Origin: Halieaceae bacterium UBA5085 | GTDB taxonomy: Bacteria; Pseudomonadota; Gammaproteobacteria; Pseudomonadales; Halieaceae | Direction of reading: 5' to 3' | Assembly (NCBI GenBank): GCA_002414665.1 | Contig: DIAF01000045.1 | Location: 52,838-116,837 of the forward strand | Length of the DNA: 64,000 bases | Shown: positions 7,787 through 16,953 of the stretch, one piece after another | How positions within the stretch are numbered: position 1 is the stretch's first letter | How the letters are laid out: each line of letters begins with the position of its first letter | Notes under the pieces: generated by a model | Told to the model about the DNA's origin: nothing | Seen by the model: only the letters and a program-made list of their open reading frames with translations | The model's database searches: none | Made by a program: the position numbers and the translations under genes

Positions 7787-9592
7787 GTGATAAAAAAAGA
7801 CGTGTTGACCACTCTCGCCGAACTTCCCAATTTGATCAAGGTGAAGAAATTACTGCGTCCCCGCCCCGGCGACACGCGCGATTGCCTGGGTGCCCGTGTT
7901 GCTGCCAACGCGGCGCGTATTCCGCGACGCTCGGCCTTTATCTGTGAAGGCCAGGCCCTGGACTGGCAGCAGTTCAACGCCGAAGCGAATCGCTACGCTG
8001 CGGTGTTTCGAGCCCAAGGCCTCAAGCGGGGCGACGCGGTGAGCGTGCTCATGGAAAATCGCATCGCCTTCATGGTGGTGGTTATCGCGCTCAACAAGCT
8101 GGGCGTGATTGCTTCGCTGATCAACACCAGTCTGACGGGACGCCCACTGACCCATTGCGCGGAGATCACCAACGCCAGCAAGTTCCTGTTCGGCGAGGAG
8201 TGCATGGACGCCGTCAGCAATGTGCGCGATACGCTTGCGCTGGCCGATGGTGACTATCTCTTCGTACCGGACGCCGGTTCGCGCGCCGCGCCACCCTGGG
8301 CGCTGGACATGGCGGTTGCGGCTGCCGAGGCGGATGCGGAAAATCCCGCGGAGACGGCGGATATCGTGATCGACGATACCGCGTTCTATATTTTCACCTC
8401 CGGCACCACCGGCTTGCCCAAGGCTGCCGTGCTGTCCAACCGGCGCTATCTCCTCACCGCCAGTGTTGTGCAGGTGGGCGGCCTGCAACTCACCGAAGAT
8501 GACCGGTTGTACTTGTGTCTGCCGCTGTTTCATGGAACCGGGTTGATGGTGGGCGCCGGGGCGGCGTTTCTCGCCGGAGCCAGCATGTTTATCCGACGCA
8601 AGTTCTCTGCCAGTCAGTTTCTGCCGGAGGTTCGTCAGTATCGCACTACGGCCTTTGTTTACATCGGTGAGTTGTGCCGCTACCTGCTTCACGTGCCGGC
8701 ACAGGCCGATGATGCGGACAACCCGCTGCGTGCGGTGGTGGGCAACGGCCTGCGTCCGGATATCTGGCACAGCTTCAAGCAACGCTTTGGGATTCGGCGA
8801 GTGGCAGAGTTCTACGGTTCCAGTGAAGGCAACGTGGGCTTTTTCAACCTGTTGAACAAGGATTGCACGGTTGGCACCTCGGCGTTGCCAACGGCGCTGA
8901 TCAAATACGACGTCGACCTCGACGAGGTGGTGCGTGATGCCGCAGGTCGCTGTCAGCGGGTGGCTGCAGGCGAGCCCGGCCTGTTGTTGGGGAAAATCAC
9001 CCCGCACACCAGGTTCGAGGGCTACACCAGTTCTGAGGCCACGGAAAAGAAGATACTGCGCGATGTGCTGCAACCGGGGGACGCCTGGTTCAACACGGGG
9101 GACCTGATGCGGACGGTTGACGTAGGTTTCGCCCTCGGGTTGCCGCACTACCAGTTTGTGGACCGCATCGGGGATACCTTCCGCTGGAAAGGGGAGAATG
9201 TCTCGACCAACGAAGTCGGGGAAATTCTCAATCTGCACCCTCAGGTCGCGTTGAGCAATGTTTATGGGGTTCAGGTCCCCGGCACTGACGGTCGCGCCGG
9301 CATGGCGTCGTTGCGCCTGGAGGAGGGCGTGGAGAGCCTTGACCTGGACAGTTTCTCGACACATGTGCACAGGGAGCTGCCGCACTTTGCGCGGCCGCTG
9401 TTCCTGCGCATTCAGCGTGAAATCGATACGACTGGCACCTTCAAACTGCTCAAGGGTGAATTGCGCAAGCAGGGCTACGACCCGGCGCTGGTCGCCGATA
9501 CGTTGTGCGTGCTGAAGCCGGGTGCATCACGCTATGAGCCGCTGGATGCCGCGTTCCACGCGCAGATCGTCCAGGGTACGGCCGGTTACTGA
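7787..9592 (+). CDS. Long-chain acyl-CoA synthetase, FATP/very-long-chain type
   Basis: ATP-dependent fatty acid:CoA ligase (adenylate-forming superfamily) of 601 residues. The AMP-binding P-loop FTSGTTGLPKAAV is at about 203-215. EFYGSSEGN and the hinge region near FRWKGENVSTNEV are typical of the fatty acid transport protein branch rather than classical FadD. I place the start at GTG 7787, which has GGAG 7 bases upstream and gives MIKKDVLTTLAELPNL. The frame stays open far upstream but only antisense to the carboxypeptidase gene. It should feed acyl-CoA to beta-oxidation or to the WS/DGAT. The oligopeptide-binding protein gene follows 24 bases later. Confidence 0.9.
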   Translation: MIKKDVLTTLAELPNLIKVKKLLRPRPGDTRDCLGARVAANAARIPRRSAFICEGQALDWQQFNAEANRYAAVFRAQGLKRGDAVSVLMENRIAFMVVVIALNKLGVIASLINTSLTGRPLTHCAEITNASKFLFGEECMDAVSNVRDTLALADGDYLFVPDAGSRAAPPWALDMAVAAAEADAENPAETADIVIDDTAFYIFTSGTTGLPKAAVLSNRRYLLTASVVQVGGLQLTEDDRLYLCLPLFHGTGLMVGAGAAFLAGASMFIRRKFSASQFLPEVRQYRTTAFVYIGELCRYLLHVPAQADDADNPLRAVVGNGLRPDIWHSFKQRFGIRRVAEFYGSSEGNVGFFNLLNKDCTVGTSALPTALIKYDVDLDEVVRDAAGRCQRVAAGEPGLLLGKITPHTRFEGYTSSEATEKKILRDVLQPGDAWFNTGDLMRTVDVGFALGLPHYQFVDRIGDTFRWKGENVSTNEVGEILNLHPQVALSNVYGVQVPGTDGRAGMASLRLEEGVESLDLDSFSTHVHRELPHFARPLFLRIQREIDTTGTFKLLKGELRKQGYDPALVADTLCVLKPGASRYEPLDAAFHAQIVQGTAGY

Positions 9593-9616
9593 TGGCGTTA
9601 ACCGGGTAAACAGGCT

Positions 9617-11272
9617 ATGTTGGCATCTATGCAAAAATATGCCCGTGTCGTCACCGGCTGCTTGTTGGCCGGTCTTCTGCTTGCCTGCAGTGCCGGCGAG
9701 TCCAACGTCGCTCAGGGTAACCGCGAAGGGATCTTACACTTCGGCAATGGTTCCGAGCCCCAGGGCCTGGATCCGCACGTGGTGACCGGCGTACCCGAGA
9801 GCAAGATTATCGATGCGCTGTTCGAGGGGCTCACCCGAAAAAACCCCTGGACGCTGGAGCCTGAGCCCGGCGCGGCAGCGAGTTGGGAGTTCAGTGAGGA
9901 TCGCCGGGTTATCACCTTCCATATGCAGCCTGAGGGTCGCTGGTCAAATGGCGACCCGGTAACCGCGCACGATTTTGTCTGGTCCTGGCGGCGTGCGCTG
10001 GATCCAGCGATGGGCAACCTGTATGCCTACATGCTGTACCCGGTGAAAAATGCCGAGGCCTATGCGACCGGCAAACTTGACGACCCGGAGCAGCTTGGCG
10101 TGCGCGCGCTGGATGACATGACCCTGGAGGTGACGCTCAACGCGCCGACGCCGTATTTCCTTCAGCTCATGGATCATTACTCGAGTTTCGCCGTGCACCC
10201 CGAGACCATCGAACGCTTTGGCAAGGCGACAGACCGTTTCACCCGTTGGACCCGTGTCGGCAACATCGTGACCAATGGTCCATTCCAGCTCAAGAGCTGG
10301 GAGCTCAACCGGCGCATCGTCGTGGAGCGCAATCCGCATTACTGGGACAGTGAAACAGTGCGCCTGAACGGCATTGTGTTCTACCCGACGGAGAACATCG
10401 TCAGCGAGGAACGCATGTTCCGCGTCAATCAGCTGCATTACACCGGCGACGTGCCGCTGAACAAGATTCCCGCCTACCGCAGCCTGCCCAACACCCCGTT
10501 TGTTGAAGCGCCCTATCTGGGCACTTATTTTTACTTGCTGAATACCGAGCGTCCGCCGCTGGATGACGTGCGGGTGCGCAAGGCTCTGTCGCTGGCGGTT
10601 GACCGCGAGGCGCTCACCCGCAACGTGTTGTACGGCAGCAATAACCCGGCGTACGCCATCACACCCCCGGGTACGCTTGGGTACCAGCCTCCGCAGTTGT
10701 TCACCCACGATCCGGCGGAGGCGCGCCGCCTGCTTGCCGAGGCAGGTTATCCCGGCGGTGACGGCTGGCCCGGGCTGGAGCTCATCTACAACACCAGTGA
10801 AAGCCACCGCAAGATCGCCGTGGCGCTGCAGCAGATGTGGAAAGATGTGCTCAATATCAAAGTCACGCTTTCCAACCAGGAGTGGAAGGTTTATCTCGAT
10901 TCAGTGTCCGAGATGAATTTCCAGATAGCGCGTCGGGGCTGGATTGGTGATTACGTGGATCCCAACAACTTTCTCGACCTCTACATCACTGATGGCGGCA
11001 ATAACAACACGGGCTTTTCGGACCCGGTATACGACGACCTGATTCTGCAGCGCGCGCCGCGCGCGGCCTCTCAGGAAGAGCGCTTCGCGCTGTTCCATGA
11101 AGCGGAGACGCGCCTGATGGAGCAGATGCCGATCATTCCCGTCTACACGTATGCCAGCAAACATCTGGTGCACCCGTCGGTGAAGGGGCTGCCCGCCAAC
11201 CTGATGGATTTCATCAACGTGAAGTACATTTATCTTGAGGATGTACCGCTGACTGAGTTCGAACTGGAGTAG
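9617..11272 (+). CDS. oppA: Oligopeptide ABC transporter, substrate-binding lipoprotein (OppA/MppA type)
   Basis: Periplasmic solute-binding protein (SBP family 5) of 551 residues that captures peptides for the permease encoded next. The signal sequence ends in lipobox LLLAC, so it is probably membrane-anchored. GSEPQGLDPHVVTGVPESKI is the characteristic family opening. The long domain with RKALSLAVDREALTRNVLYG, and the C-terminal PIIPVYTYASKHLVHPSVKG, also match OppA. ATG 9617 is used; ATG 9629 is an equally possible start that keeps the signal. oppB begins 3 bases after the stop, so this is the first gene of the opp operon. It could bind murein peptides as MppA does. Confidence 0.93.
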   Translation: MLASMQKYARVVTGCLLAGLLLACSAGESNVAQGNREGILHFGNGSEPQGLDPHVVTGVPESKIIDALFEGLTRKNPWTLEPEPGAAASWEFSEDRRVITFHMQPEGRWSNGDPVTAHDFVWSWRRALDPAMGNLYAYMLYPVKNAEAYATGKLDDPEQLGVRALDDMTLEVTLNAPTPYFLQLMDHYSSFAVHPETIERFGKATDRFTRWTRVGNIVTNGPFQLKSWELNRRIVVERNPHYWDSETVRLNGIVFYPTENIVSEERMFRVNQLHYTGDVPLNKIPAYRSLPNTPFVEAPYLGTYFYLLNTERPPLDDVRVRKALSLAVDREALTRNVLYGSNNPAYAITPPGTLGYQPPQLFTHDPAEARRLLAEAGYPGGDGWPGLELIYNTSESHRKIAVALQQMWKDVLNIKVTLSNQEWKVYLDSVSEMNFQIARRGWIGDYVDPNNFLDLYITDGGNNNTGFSDPVYDDLILQRAPRAASQEERFALFHEAETRLMEQMPIIPVYTYASKHLVHPSVKGLPANLMDFINVKYIYLEDVPLTEFELE

Positions 11273-11275
11273 CCT

Positions 11276-12208
11276 ATGTGGCGGTTTGTGGTGGGGCGCC
11301 TGTTGCAGGCAATACCCGTGATTCTAGCGGTGATCACCGTCACGTTTTTTCTGGTACGTGTCGCGCCCGGCGGCCCCTTCGACAGCGAAAAAGCGGTCAT
11401 ACCTGAAGTCAAGGCGGCGCTGGAGGCGCAGTACCGGCTCGACCTTCCCCTGGGGCAGCAGTATCTGGCTTACCTGGGAGATCTCGCGCAGGGTGATCTT
11501 GGCCCTTCCTTCAAATACCCGGGGCGCAGTGTCAACGAACTGATTGCTGCGGGCCTGCCGGTGACTGCCGAGCTTGGTGCCTATGCCTTGCTGGTGGCGG
11601 TTGTGCTGGGCGGACTGGCGGGTGTGGTTGCCTCGCTGAAGCCGAATAGCGCCCAGGACTACATACCCATGTCCGTCGCCATGATCGGCATCTGCATGCC
11701 GACGTTCCTGCTCGGACCGCTGCTGGTACTGTTGTTTGGCATCCACCTGGAATGGTTGCCGGTGGCGGGTTGGGGGGATATTCCGGGCGACAAGATTCTG
11801 CCAAGCCTCACGCTGGGGGCCGCCTATGCGGCCTATATTGCGCGGCTGAGCCGGGCGGGGATGCTCGAGGTAATGTCACAGGACTATATTCGCACCGCGC
11901 GCGCCAAGGGGCTGCCCGAGTGGCAAGTGGTGACACGTCATGCGCTGCGCGGCGGTCTTATTCCCGTCGTCGCCTTTCTCGGCCCCGCCTTCGCCGGCCT
12001 GCTGGCCGGATCATTTGTCGTGGAAACCATATTCCAGATTCCCGGGCTGGGCCGCTTCTACGTGCAAGCCGCGTTCAACCGCGACTACACCATGATTCTT
12101 GGTACCACGGTGTTCCTGTCGACGTTGATTGTATTGTTTAATCTGCTGTCTGACATTCTCGCTGCGTGGCTGAACCCCCGTTTGCGTGCGCAGTACGGGG
12201 AGGCCTGA
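11276..12208 (+). CDS. oppB: Oligopeptide ABC transporter permease OppB
   Basis: Inner-membrane permease of 310 residues with six predicted helices. The first helix is at about 8-28 (QAIPVILAVITVTFFLVRVA). The EAA loop, RAKGLPEWQVVTRHALRGGL, lies around 209-228 and contacts the ATPase. It pairs with OppC to form the channel. The gene sits 3 bases after oppA and directly abuts oppC (TGA followed by ATG), showing tight translational coupling. Family assignment is clear. Confidence 0.95.
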   Translation: MWRFVVGRLLQAIPVILAVITVTFFLVRVAPGGPFDSEKAVIPEVKAALEAQYRLDLPLGQQYLAYLGDLAQGDLGPSFKYPGRSVNELIAAGLPVTAELGAYALLVAVVLGGLAGVVASLKPNSAQDYIPMSVAMIGICMPTFLLGPLLVLLFGIHLEWLPVAGWGDIPGDKILPSLTLGAAYAAYIARLSRAGMLEVMSQDYIRTARAKGLPEWQVVTRHALRGGLIPVVAFLGPAFAGLLAGSFVVETIFQIPGLGRFYVQAAFNRDYTMILGTTVFLSTLIVLFNLLSDILAAWLNPRLRAQYGEA

Positions 12209-13096
12209 ATGACGGCGGTAAATCTCACCAGTGTGGCACAGGCAGAGCAGGGCACGTCCCTGTGGAAGGATGCCTGGCGCAGGCTGCGCAAGAACCGGCT
12301 GGCATTGTTCGGGCTTGCCGTGCTCACGGCGTTCATCCTGATCGCCCTATTAACGCCGTGGCTCGCACCCTATGCCTACGATGCGCAGAATCTGGACCTC
12401 GGGGCGTCCCCGCCCTCGGCGGAGCACTGGCTGGGAACCGATATCTTCGGCCGTGACCTGCTCACCCAGATCATGTACGGCGGGCGCATTTCCCTGGCCG
12501 TGGGTTTCGTCGCTACCGCAGTCGCGCTGGTCATCGGGGTTACCTGGGGCGCGGTTGCCGGTTATGTGGGCGGGCGCGTGGATGCGGTAATGATGCGTCT
12601 GGTGGACATTCTGTATGCACTGCCCTTCATGATTTTCATTGTATTGTTGATGGTGGTCTTCGGTCGCAACCTGTTGCTGCTGTTTTTGGCCATCGGTGCG
12701 GTGGAGTGGTTGACCATGGCGCGTATTATGCGCGGCCAGGTGCAGTCGCTTCGGCAGCAGGAGTTCGTTGAAGCCGCGGTGTCGCTGGGGCTGTCGCCGG
12801 CGACTATTGTGCGCCGCCATCTGGTCCCTAATGCACTGGGCCCCATTATCGTCTACACCACGCTGACCATTCCCAGCGTCATGCTGCTGGAGGCCTTCCT
12901 CAGCTTTCTCGGGCTCGGTGTACAACCGCCGGCAACCTCCTGGGGCCTGCTTATATCCTACGGCGCCGAGACCATGGAGGAGTATCCATGGTTGCTGATT
13001 TTCCCGGGTGCTGCGCTGACGCTCACCCTGTTTGCATTGAACTTCCTTGGCGACGGTCTGCGCGATGCGCTGGACGTACGCGGCTCTGGAGACTGA
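12209..13096 (+). CDS. oppC: Oligopeptide ABC transporter permease OppC
   Basis: Second channel subunit, 295 residues. It has the N-terminal OppC_N segment WKDAWRRLRKNRLALFGLAV, the conserved GTDIFGRDLLTQIMYGGRISL, and an EAA loop with EAAVSLGLSPATIVRRHLVP. About six membrane spans are visible. It follows oppB without a gap and precedes the fused ATPase gene by 6 bases, so subunits are made in stoichiometric order. Confidence 0.95.
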   Translation: MTAVNLTSVAQAEQGTSLWKDAWRRLRKNRLALFGLAVLTAFILIALLTPWLAPYAYDAQNLDLGASPPSAEHWLGTDIFGRDLLTQIMYGGRISLAVGFVATAVALVIGVTWGAVAGYVGGRVDAVMMRLVDILYALPFMIFIVLLMVVFGRNLLLLFLAIGAVEWLTMARIMRGQVQSLRQQEFVEAAVSLGLSPATIVRRHLVPNALGPIIVYTTLTIPSVMLLEAFLSFLGLGVQPPATSWGLLISYGAETMEEYPWLLIFPGAALTLTLFALNFLGDGLRDALDVRGSGD

Positions 13097-13102
13097 TCGT
13101 TT

Positions 13103-14689
13103 ATGCCTTTGCTCAGTGTCCGCGACCTGCAGGTGGATTTCACGACACGCAACGGGCGTGTCACGGCGGTCAACCGCATCGGATTCGATGTTGAGGCCGG
13201 CAAGATCACCGCCATTATTGGCGAATCGGGTTCGGGTAAGTCGGTGGCCTGCTACAGCCTGCTGGGTCTCCTGCCAGTGCCCCCTGCCAGTATCGAAAGC
13301 GGAAGTGCCTTGTTTGACGGGCGCGATCTGCTGCAGTTGAGTGAGCGGGAATTGCGGCAGATCCGTGGCCGCGACATCGCGATGATCTTCCAGGACCCGA
13401 TGACCTGCCTCAACCCCTACATGACGGTGGGCAACCAGTTGATGGAGCCGTTGCTCTATCACCGCAAGGTGACGCGGCAGCAGGCGCGCGAGCGCGCGCT
13501 GGAGCTGCTGGCTGAGGTGGGCTTGCGCGACCCCGAGTCGACGATAGACCAGTACCCCCACCAGTTTTCCGGGGGCATGCGCCAGCGGGTGATGATCGCC
13601 ATGGCACTGATCAATGAACCCAAACTGCTGATAGCCGACGAGCCCACCACCGCACTGGATGTCACCATACAGGCGCAGATCCTCGGGCTGATAGCAGAGC
13701 TGCAGCGCAAGCGCGATATCGGCGTTATCTTCATCAGCCACGACCTGTCGGTGGTCGCCGACATCGCCGATGAAATCGTGGTGATGGAAAAGGGCCACGT
13801 GGTGGAGCGGGGTGACCGGCAGGCGATTTTCGAGGCCGCTGAACACCCCTACACACAGAAGCTGCTGGCGGCGATTCCCGCGGGCAGCAAGGCACCTGTC
13901 GAGGTGCCCCGGGACGACCTGATCCAGGTGCGCAACCTGTGCACCTGGTTTTCACAGGGGCGCGGGGCGGAGCCGTTACGTGCCGTCGATGACGTCAGCT
14001 TCACCGTGCAGCGCGGTGAGGTGCTGGGTCTGGTCGGGGAATCGGGCAGCGGCAAGTCCACCATCGGCCGCTCGCTGCTGCGGCTGGTGCCGGTGACTCG
14101 CGGTGAGGTACTGTTTGACGGCACCGATGTGACCCGTCTGCAGGGAGCTGCCCTGAAACAGATGCGGCGGCGCATGCAGATGATTTTTCAGGACCCGTAT
14201 GCCTCCCTGAACCCGCGCATGTCGGTCTATGACACACTGGCCGAACCTCTGCTCCTGCACGGTATTGAGTCACGCAAGACGGTGGAGCAGGGTGTCCTGC
14301 GCCTGATGGATGACGTTGGCCTGGCTCGTGCTTTCGTGCGCAAGTACCCCCACGAGTTTTCCGGTGGACAGCGGCAGCGCATCGCGATTGGTCGAGCGCT
14401 GGCAACCCGCCCCGAGTTCGTGGTGGCCGATGAGCCAGTTTCTGCGCTGGACGTGACCATACAGGCGCAGATCCTTGAACTCATGCTGGCACTGGGTCGC
14501 GAGTACGGCCTGACCATGCTGTTTGTTTCGCATGACCTTGCGGTGGTGCGCCATATCGCCGACCGCATACTCGTGCTGTACAAAGGCCGTGTGGTAGAGC
14601 AGGGTACCGGTGATGCCTTGTTCAATAGTCCACGGGAGGAATACACCCGTCAGCTGCTGCAGGCGATTCCCGGGCGTGGACTGCTGTAA
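13103..14689 (+). CDS. Fused double ATPase of the oligopeptide ABC transporter (OppD-OppF fusion)
   Basis: A single 528-residue protein carrying two complete nucleotide-binding domains, replacing separate OppD and OppF. The first Walker A is GESGSGKS (40-47), signature FSGGMRQR (155-162) and Walker B LLIADE (175-180). The second Walker A is at 312-319, followed by FSGGQRQR and FVVADE. Each half is followed by the oligopeptide-type C-terminal extension (HPYTQKLLAAIP and EYTRQLLQAIP) that normally contributes to the OppD/F Fe-S or accessory domain. Fused forms are well known in proteobacteria. The gene completes the opp operon. Confidence 0.95.
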   Translation: MPLLSVRDLQVDFTTRNGRVTAVNRIGFDVEAGKITAIIGESGSGKSVACYSLLGLLPVPPASIESGSALFDGRDLLQLSERELRQIRGRDIAMIFQDPMTCLNPYMTVGNQLMEPLLYHRKVTRQQARERALELLAEVGLRDPESTIDQYPHQFSGGMRQRVMIAMALINEPKLLIADEPTTALDVTIQAQILGLIAELQRKRDIGVIFISHDLSVVADIADEIVVMEKGHVVERGDRQAIFEAAEHPYTQKLLAAIPAGSKAPVEVPRDDLIQVRNLCTWFSQGRGAEPLRAVDDVSFTVQRGEVLGLVGESGSGKSTIGRSLLRLVPVTRGEVLFDGTDVTRLQGAALKQMRRRMQMIFQDPYASLNPRMSVYDTLAEPLLLHGIESRKTVEQGVLRLMDDVGLARAFVRKYPHEFSGGQRQRIAIGRALATRPEFVVADEPVSALDVTIQAQILELMLALGREYGLTMLFVSHDLAVVRHIADRILVLYKGRVVEQGTGDALFNSPREEYTRQLLQAIPGRGLL

Positions 14690-14731
14690 GCGGCACATCA
14701 GCCGGCAGCCCTGCGACGGGTCACCCGCACT

Positions 14732-16099
14732 GTGACAGGGCCGCAGCCGACCGGCGAGGTTGCCGCAGCGGACTACCCGGCCGCGGGCACGGCCAATTAC
14801 GCCCTTATGCTGCTGTTGCTGGCCTATATCCTGTCCTTCATCGATCGCAATGTCATGGCCGTGTTGATCGGGCCGATTCGCGCCGATTTCGCCATCAGTG
14901 ATTTTCAGTACAGTCTGCTGCACGGCTTTGCGTTTTCCATGTTTTATATCGTCATGGGCCTGCCGATTGCGCGCCTTGCCGATCGTCACAGCCGCAAGTG
15001 GATCATCACTTCGGGCCTGGTCGCCTGGAGCGTGATGACCTGCCTCTGCGGCGCTGCACGCAGCTTTGGTGGCCTTTTCCTGGCACGCGTTGGGGTGGGC
15101 ATCGGCGAAGCCACCCTGTCACCCTCGGCCTACTCCATGCTGGGGGATCTCTTTCCCCGTGAAAAACTGGCGCGTGCCCTCGCGGTTTACAGCCTGGGGA
15201 TCACGCTGGGAGGGGGACTCGCCTACGTCGTTGGCGGCGCCGTGTACGCGTGGTTTGCGCAGACCAACCCTGTGACCCTGCCGCTGCTGGGCGAGATGCG
15301 CCCCTGGCAGATGACTTTTATCGCAGTGGGTGCACCGGGCCTGTTGCTCGCGGTGTTGCTGGGCTTTCTCTCCGAGCCGGCGCGTCGTGGTGGCGGGGTG
15401 GCTGTAAAATCGGAGGTGACGGAGCCCTCTACACCCGGGTTAGGCGCGATTGCCCGCCACCTCCGGACGCATGCGCGGGGCTATCTCGCGCCGATCGGGG
15501 CGGCGTCGGTGCTCAGTATACTCGGCTACGGCACCATGGCATGGTATCCGGAATTCCTCATACGCAGCTTCGCTATGCCCCGGGCGGAGGCAGGCAGCCA
15601 GTTTGGTCTGATGTTTCTGATTGCGGGGAGCCTGGGCGCGTTGGCGGGGGGATGGTCCGTGGAGCCGCTGCGGCGCCGGGGTTACGCAGACGCACCGTTG
15701 CGCATTGTGCTGCTGGTCGCTGCACTGTGGATGGTGCCGGCGATCGCGGGGCCGTTGAGCGCCACGCCAGAGCACGCAATCTGGTGGGCGGCGCCCATCG
15801 TATTTTTCCTCAATGCGCACTTCGGTGTGGGTGTGGCCGCCGTCCAGTTCATGACGCCCAACCGCATGCGAGCGCAGGTATCGGCACTGATGCTGTTTTT
15901 CACCAATCTGTTTGGGCTCGCCTTTGGTCCCAGTGCGGTCGCGATGCTCACCGACTTTCTGTTCGGCAACGATCTCGACCTGCGCTATGCCCTGGCGCTG
16001 TTGCCGGTGCTGGTTTGTCCGTTGGCGATAGCGCTGGTTCTGCAGGGTCTGTCCGGGTATCGGCAGGCGATTTCTGAAGAAATGCAAAAACAGGCTTGA
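14732..16099 (+). CDS. MFS transporter (spinster-like / sugar-phosphate-type)
   Basis: Major facilitator superfamily carrier of 455 residues with about 12 membrane helices. The N-terminal half has DRNVMAVLIGPIRADF and GLPIARLADRHSRK, the loop 2-3 MFS motif. GVGIGEATLSPSAYSMLGDL is common in spinster-like MFS proteins. The start is GTG 14732, 42 bases after the ABC ATPase gene; no strong ribosome site is seen, so the start is uncertain by a few codons. The stop codon TGA (16097-16099) lies inside the -35 box of the next gene. It may belong to the opp transcript. Substrate not predictable. Confidence 0.85.
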   Translation: MTGPQPTGEVAAADYPAAGTANYALMLLLLAYILSFIDRNVMAVLIGPIRADFAISDFQYSLLHGFAFSMFYIVMGLPIARLADRHSRKWIITSGLVAWSVMTCLCGAARSFGGLFLARVGVGIGEATLSPSAYSMLGDLFPREKLARALAVYSLGITLGGGLAYVVGGAVYAWFAQTNPVTLPLLGEMRPWQMTFIAVGAPGLLLAVLLGFLSEPARRGGGVAVKSEVTEPSTPGLGAIARHLRTHARGYLAPIGAASVLSILGYGTMAWYPEFLIRSFAMPRAEAGSQFGLMFLIAGSLGALAGGWSVEPLRRRGYADAPLRIVLLVAALWMVPAIAGPLSATPEHAIWWAAPIVFFLNAHFGVGVAAVQFMTPNRMRAQVSALMLFFTNLFGLAFGPSAVAMLTDFLFGNDLDLRYALALLPVLVCPLAIALVLQGLSGYRQAISEEMQKQA

Positions 16100-16124
16100 C
16101 GCGATCCATATTTGGGAATAAATT
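16096..16124 (+). promoter_or_regulatory. Candidate promoter of the DUF6502 gene
   Basis: TTGACG (16096-16101, 5 of 6 matches) and TAAATT (16119-16124, 4 of 6) are 17 bases apart. The predicted start of transcription is about 16131, only one base before ATG 16132, so the message would be essentially leaderless. The -10 box lies at the centre of the large palindrome. Prediction from sequence only. Confidence 0.45.
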
Positions 16125-16137
16125 CCCAAATATGGAT
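16104..16137. promoter_or_regulatory. Perfect 34-bp palindrome (16-bp arms, 2-base centre), probable operator
   Basis: The left arm is ATCCATATTTGGGAAT (16104-16119); after AA (16120-16121) the right arm is its exact reverse complement (16122-16137). It covers the candidate -10 box, the predicted transcription start and the ATG at 16132. It is AT-rich with no U tract, so it reads as an operator for a dimeric or tetrameric regulator rather than a terminator. It may be bound by the adjacent DUF6502 product, which would make the gene autoregulated (inference). Confidence 0.7.
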
Positions 16138-16953
16138 ATGCCAATACATGACATTCTGGCGGCGGCGGTACTGCGCATCTTGCGCCCCCTCGCCCGTGTA
16201 CTGCTCTCACACGGCATGGCCTACGGCACATTTGCCGAACTGGCCAGGCGTGCTTTTGCGGATGAGGGGTTTGTGCTGGCCGCCCGCGGCGGCAAACGCG
16301 CAACGGTCTCCAGCGTGTCGGCCCTCACGGGTATGACCCGCAAGGAAATCAGCCGGCTGCGTGAATCCGATGTGCCCGTCAGTGCAGGTGCGAGCCAGCG
16401 CTATAACCGGGCGATCCGGGTGATCAGCGGCTGGATCAACGACGCCGATTTCCACGATGCCTCCGGCCAGCCGGCGGCGTTGCCGCTGGAGGGTGCCGAG
16501 GCGAGCTTCGCTGAGCTCACACGGCGCTACAGCGGTGATGTTCCGGCGGCTGCGATGCTCGCTATCCTGGAAGCCAGTGCGAACGTCCGTGTGCAGGACG
16601 GCATGGCACTTCTCGTTGAGCGTGCCTACATTCCCATGGCGACTTCGACAGAAAAAATTAATATCCTCGGCAGGGATGTGGGTGAGCTGGTCTACACCAT
16701 CGGCCACAACCTCGAGGCCCCCCCGGCAGACCGTTATTTCCAGCGCAAGGTGTCCAACGCATCCATCGGCGCCTCGGCGGCCGAGGAGTTCCGTGCGCTG
16801 TCGAACCGCAAGTCCCAGGAACTGCTTGAAGAGTACAACGCCTGGCTGAACCAGCATCAAGAAGACGACACGACTGTGGGTGCAGAGTCACCCCGTTATG
16901 TTGCCGTCGGCATCTATTATATCGACCTCCCTGAACAGGAGCAGTTGCCATGA
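16132..16953 (+). CDS. DUF6502 family protein, probable DNA-binding regulator
   Basis: 273 residues from ATG 16132; ATG 16138 is also possible, and neither has a ribosome site. The opening MDMPIHDILAAAVLRILRPL and AYGTFAELARRAFADEGF are typical of DUF6502 proteins. Residues about 60-85 (ATVSSVSALTGMTRKEISRL) look like a helix-turn-helix, so I infer a winged-helix transcription factor; no biochemical role is established to my knowledge. The stop overlaps the start of the DUF5666 lipoprotein gene (ATGA at 16950), so the two are translationally coupled. A perfect palindrome sits over its own start, suggesting autoregulation. Confidence 0.75.
   Translation: MDMPIHDILAAAVLRILRPLARVLLSHGMAYGTFAELARRAFADEGFVLAARGGKRATVSSVSALTGMTRKEISRLRESDVPVSAGASQRYNRAIRVISGWINDADFHDASGQPAALPLEGAEASFAELTRRYSGDVPAAAMLAILEASANVRVQDGMALLVERAYIPMATSTEKINILGRDVGELVYTIGHNLEAPPADRYFQRKVSNASIGASAAEEFRALSNRKSQELLEEYNAWLNQHQEDDTTVGAESPRYVAVGIYYIDLPEQEQLP

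Noticed and set aside
7850..9385. 511-codon open frame on the minus strand
   Set aside because: Shadow of the acyl-CoA synthetase in high-GC DNA, with His-Gln-Arg-rich composition and no motif.
12350..13846. 498-codon open frame opposite oppC and the ABC ATPase
   Set aside because: Antisense to two clear transporter genes; composition is typical of a GC shadow.
16104..16137. Palindrome as a terminator of the MFS gene
   Set aside because: Stem is AT-rich, has no U tract and lies over the next gene's start; an operator fits better.
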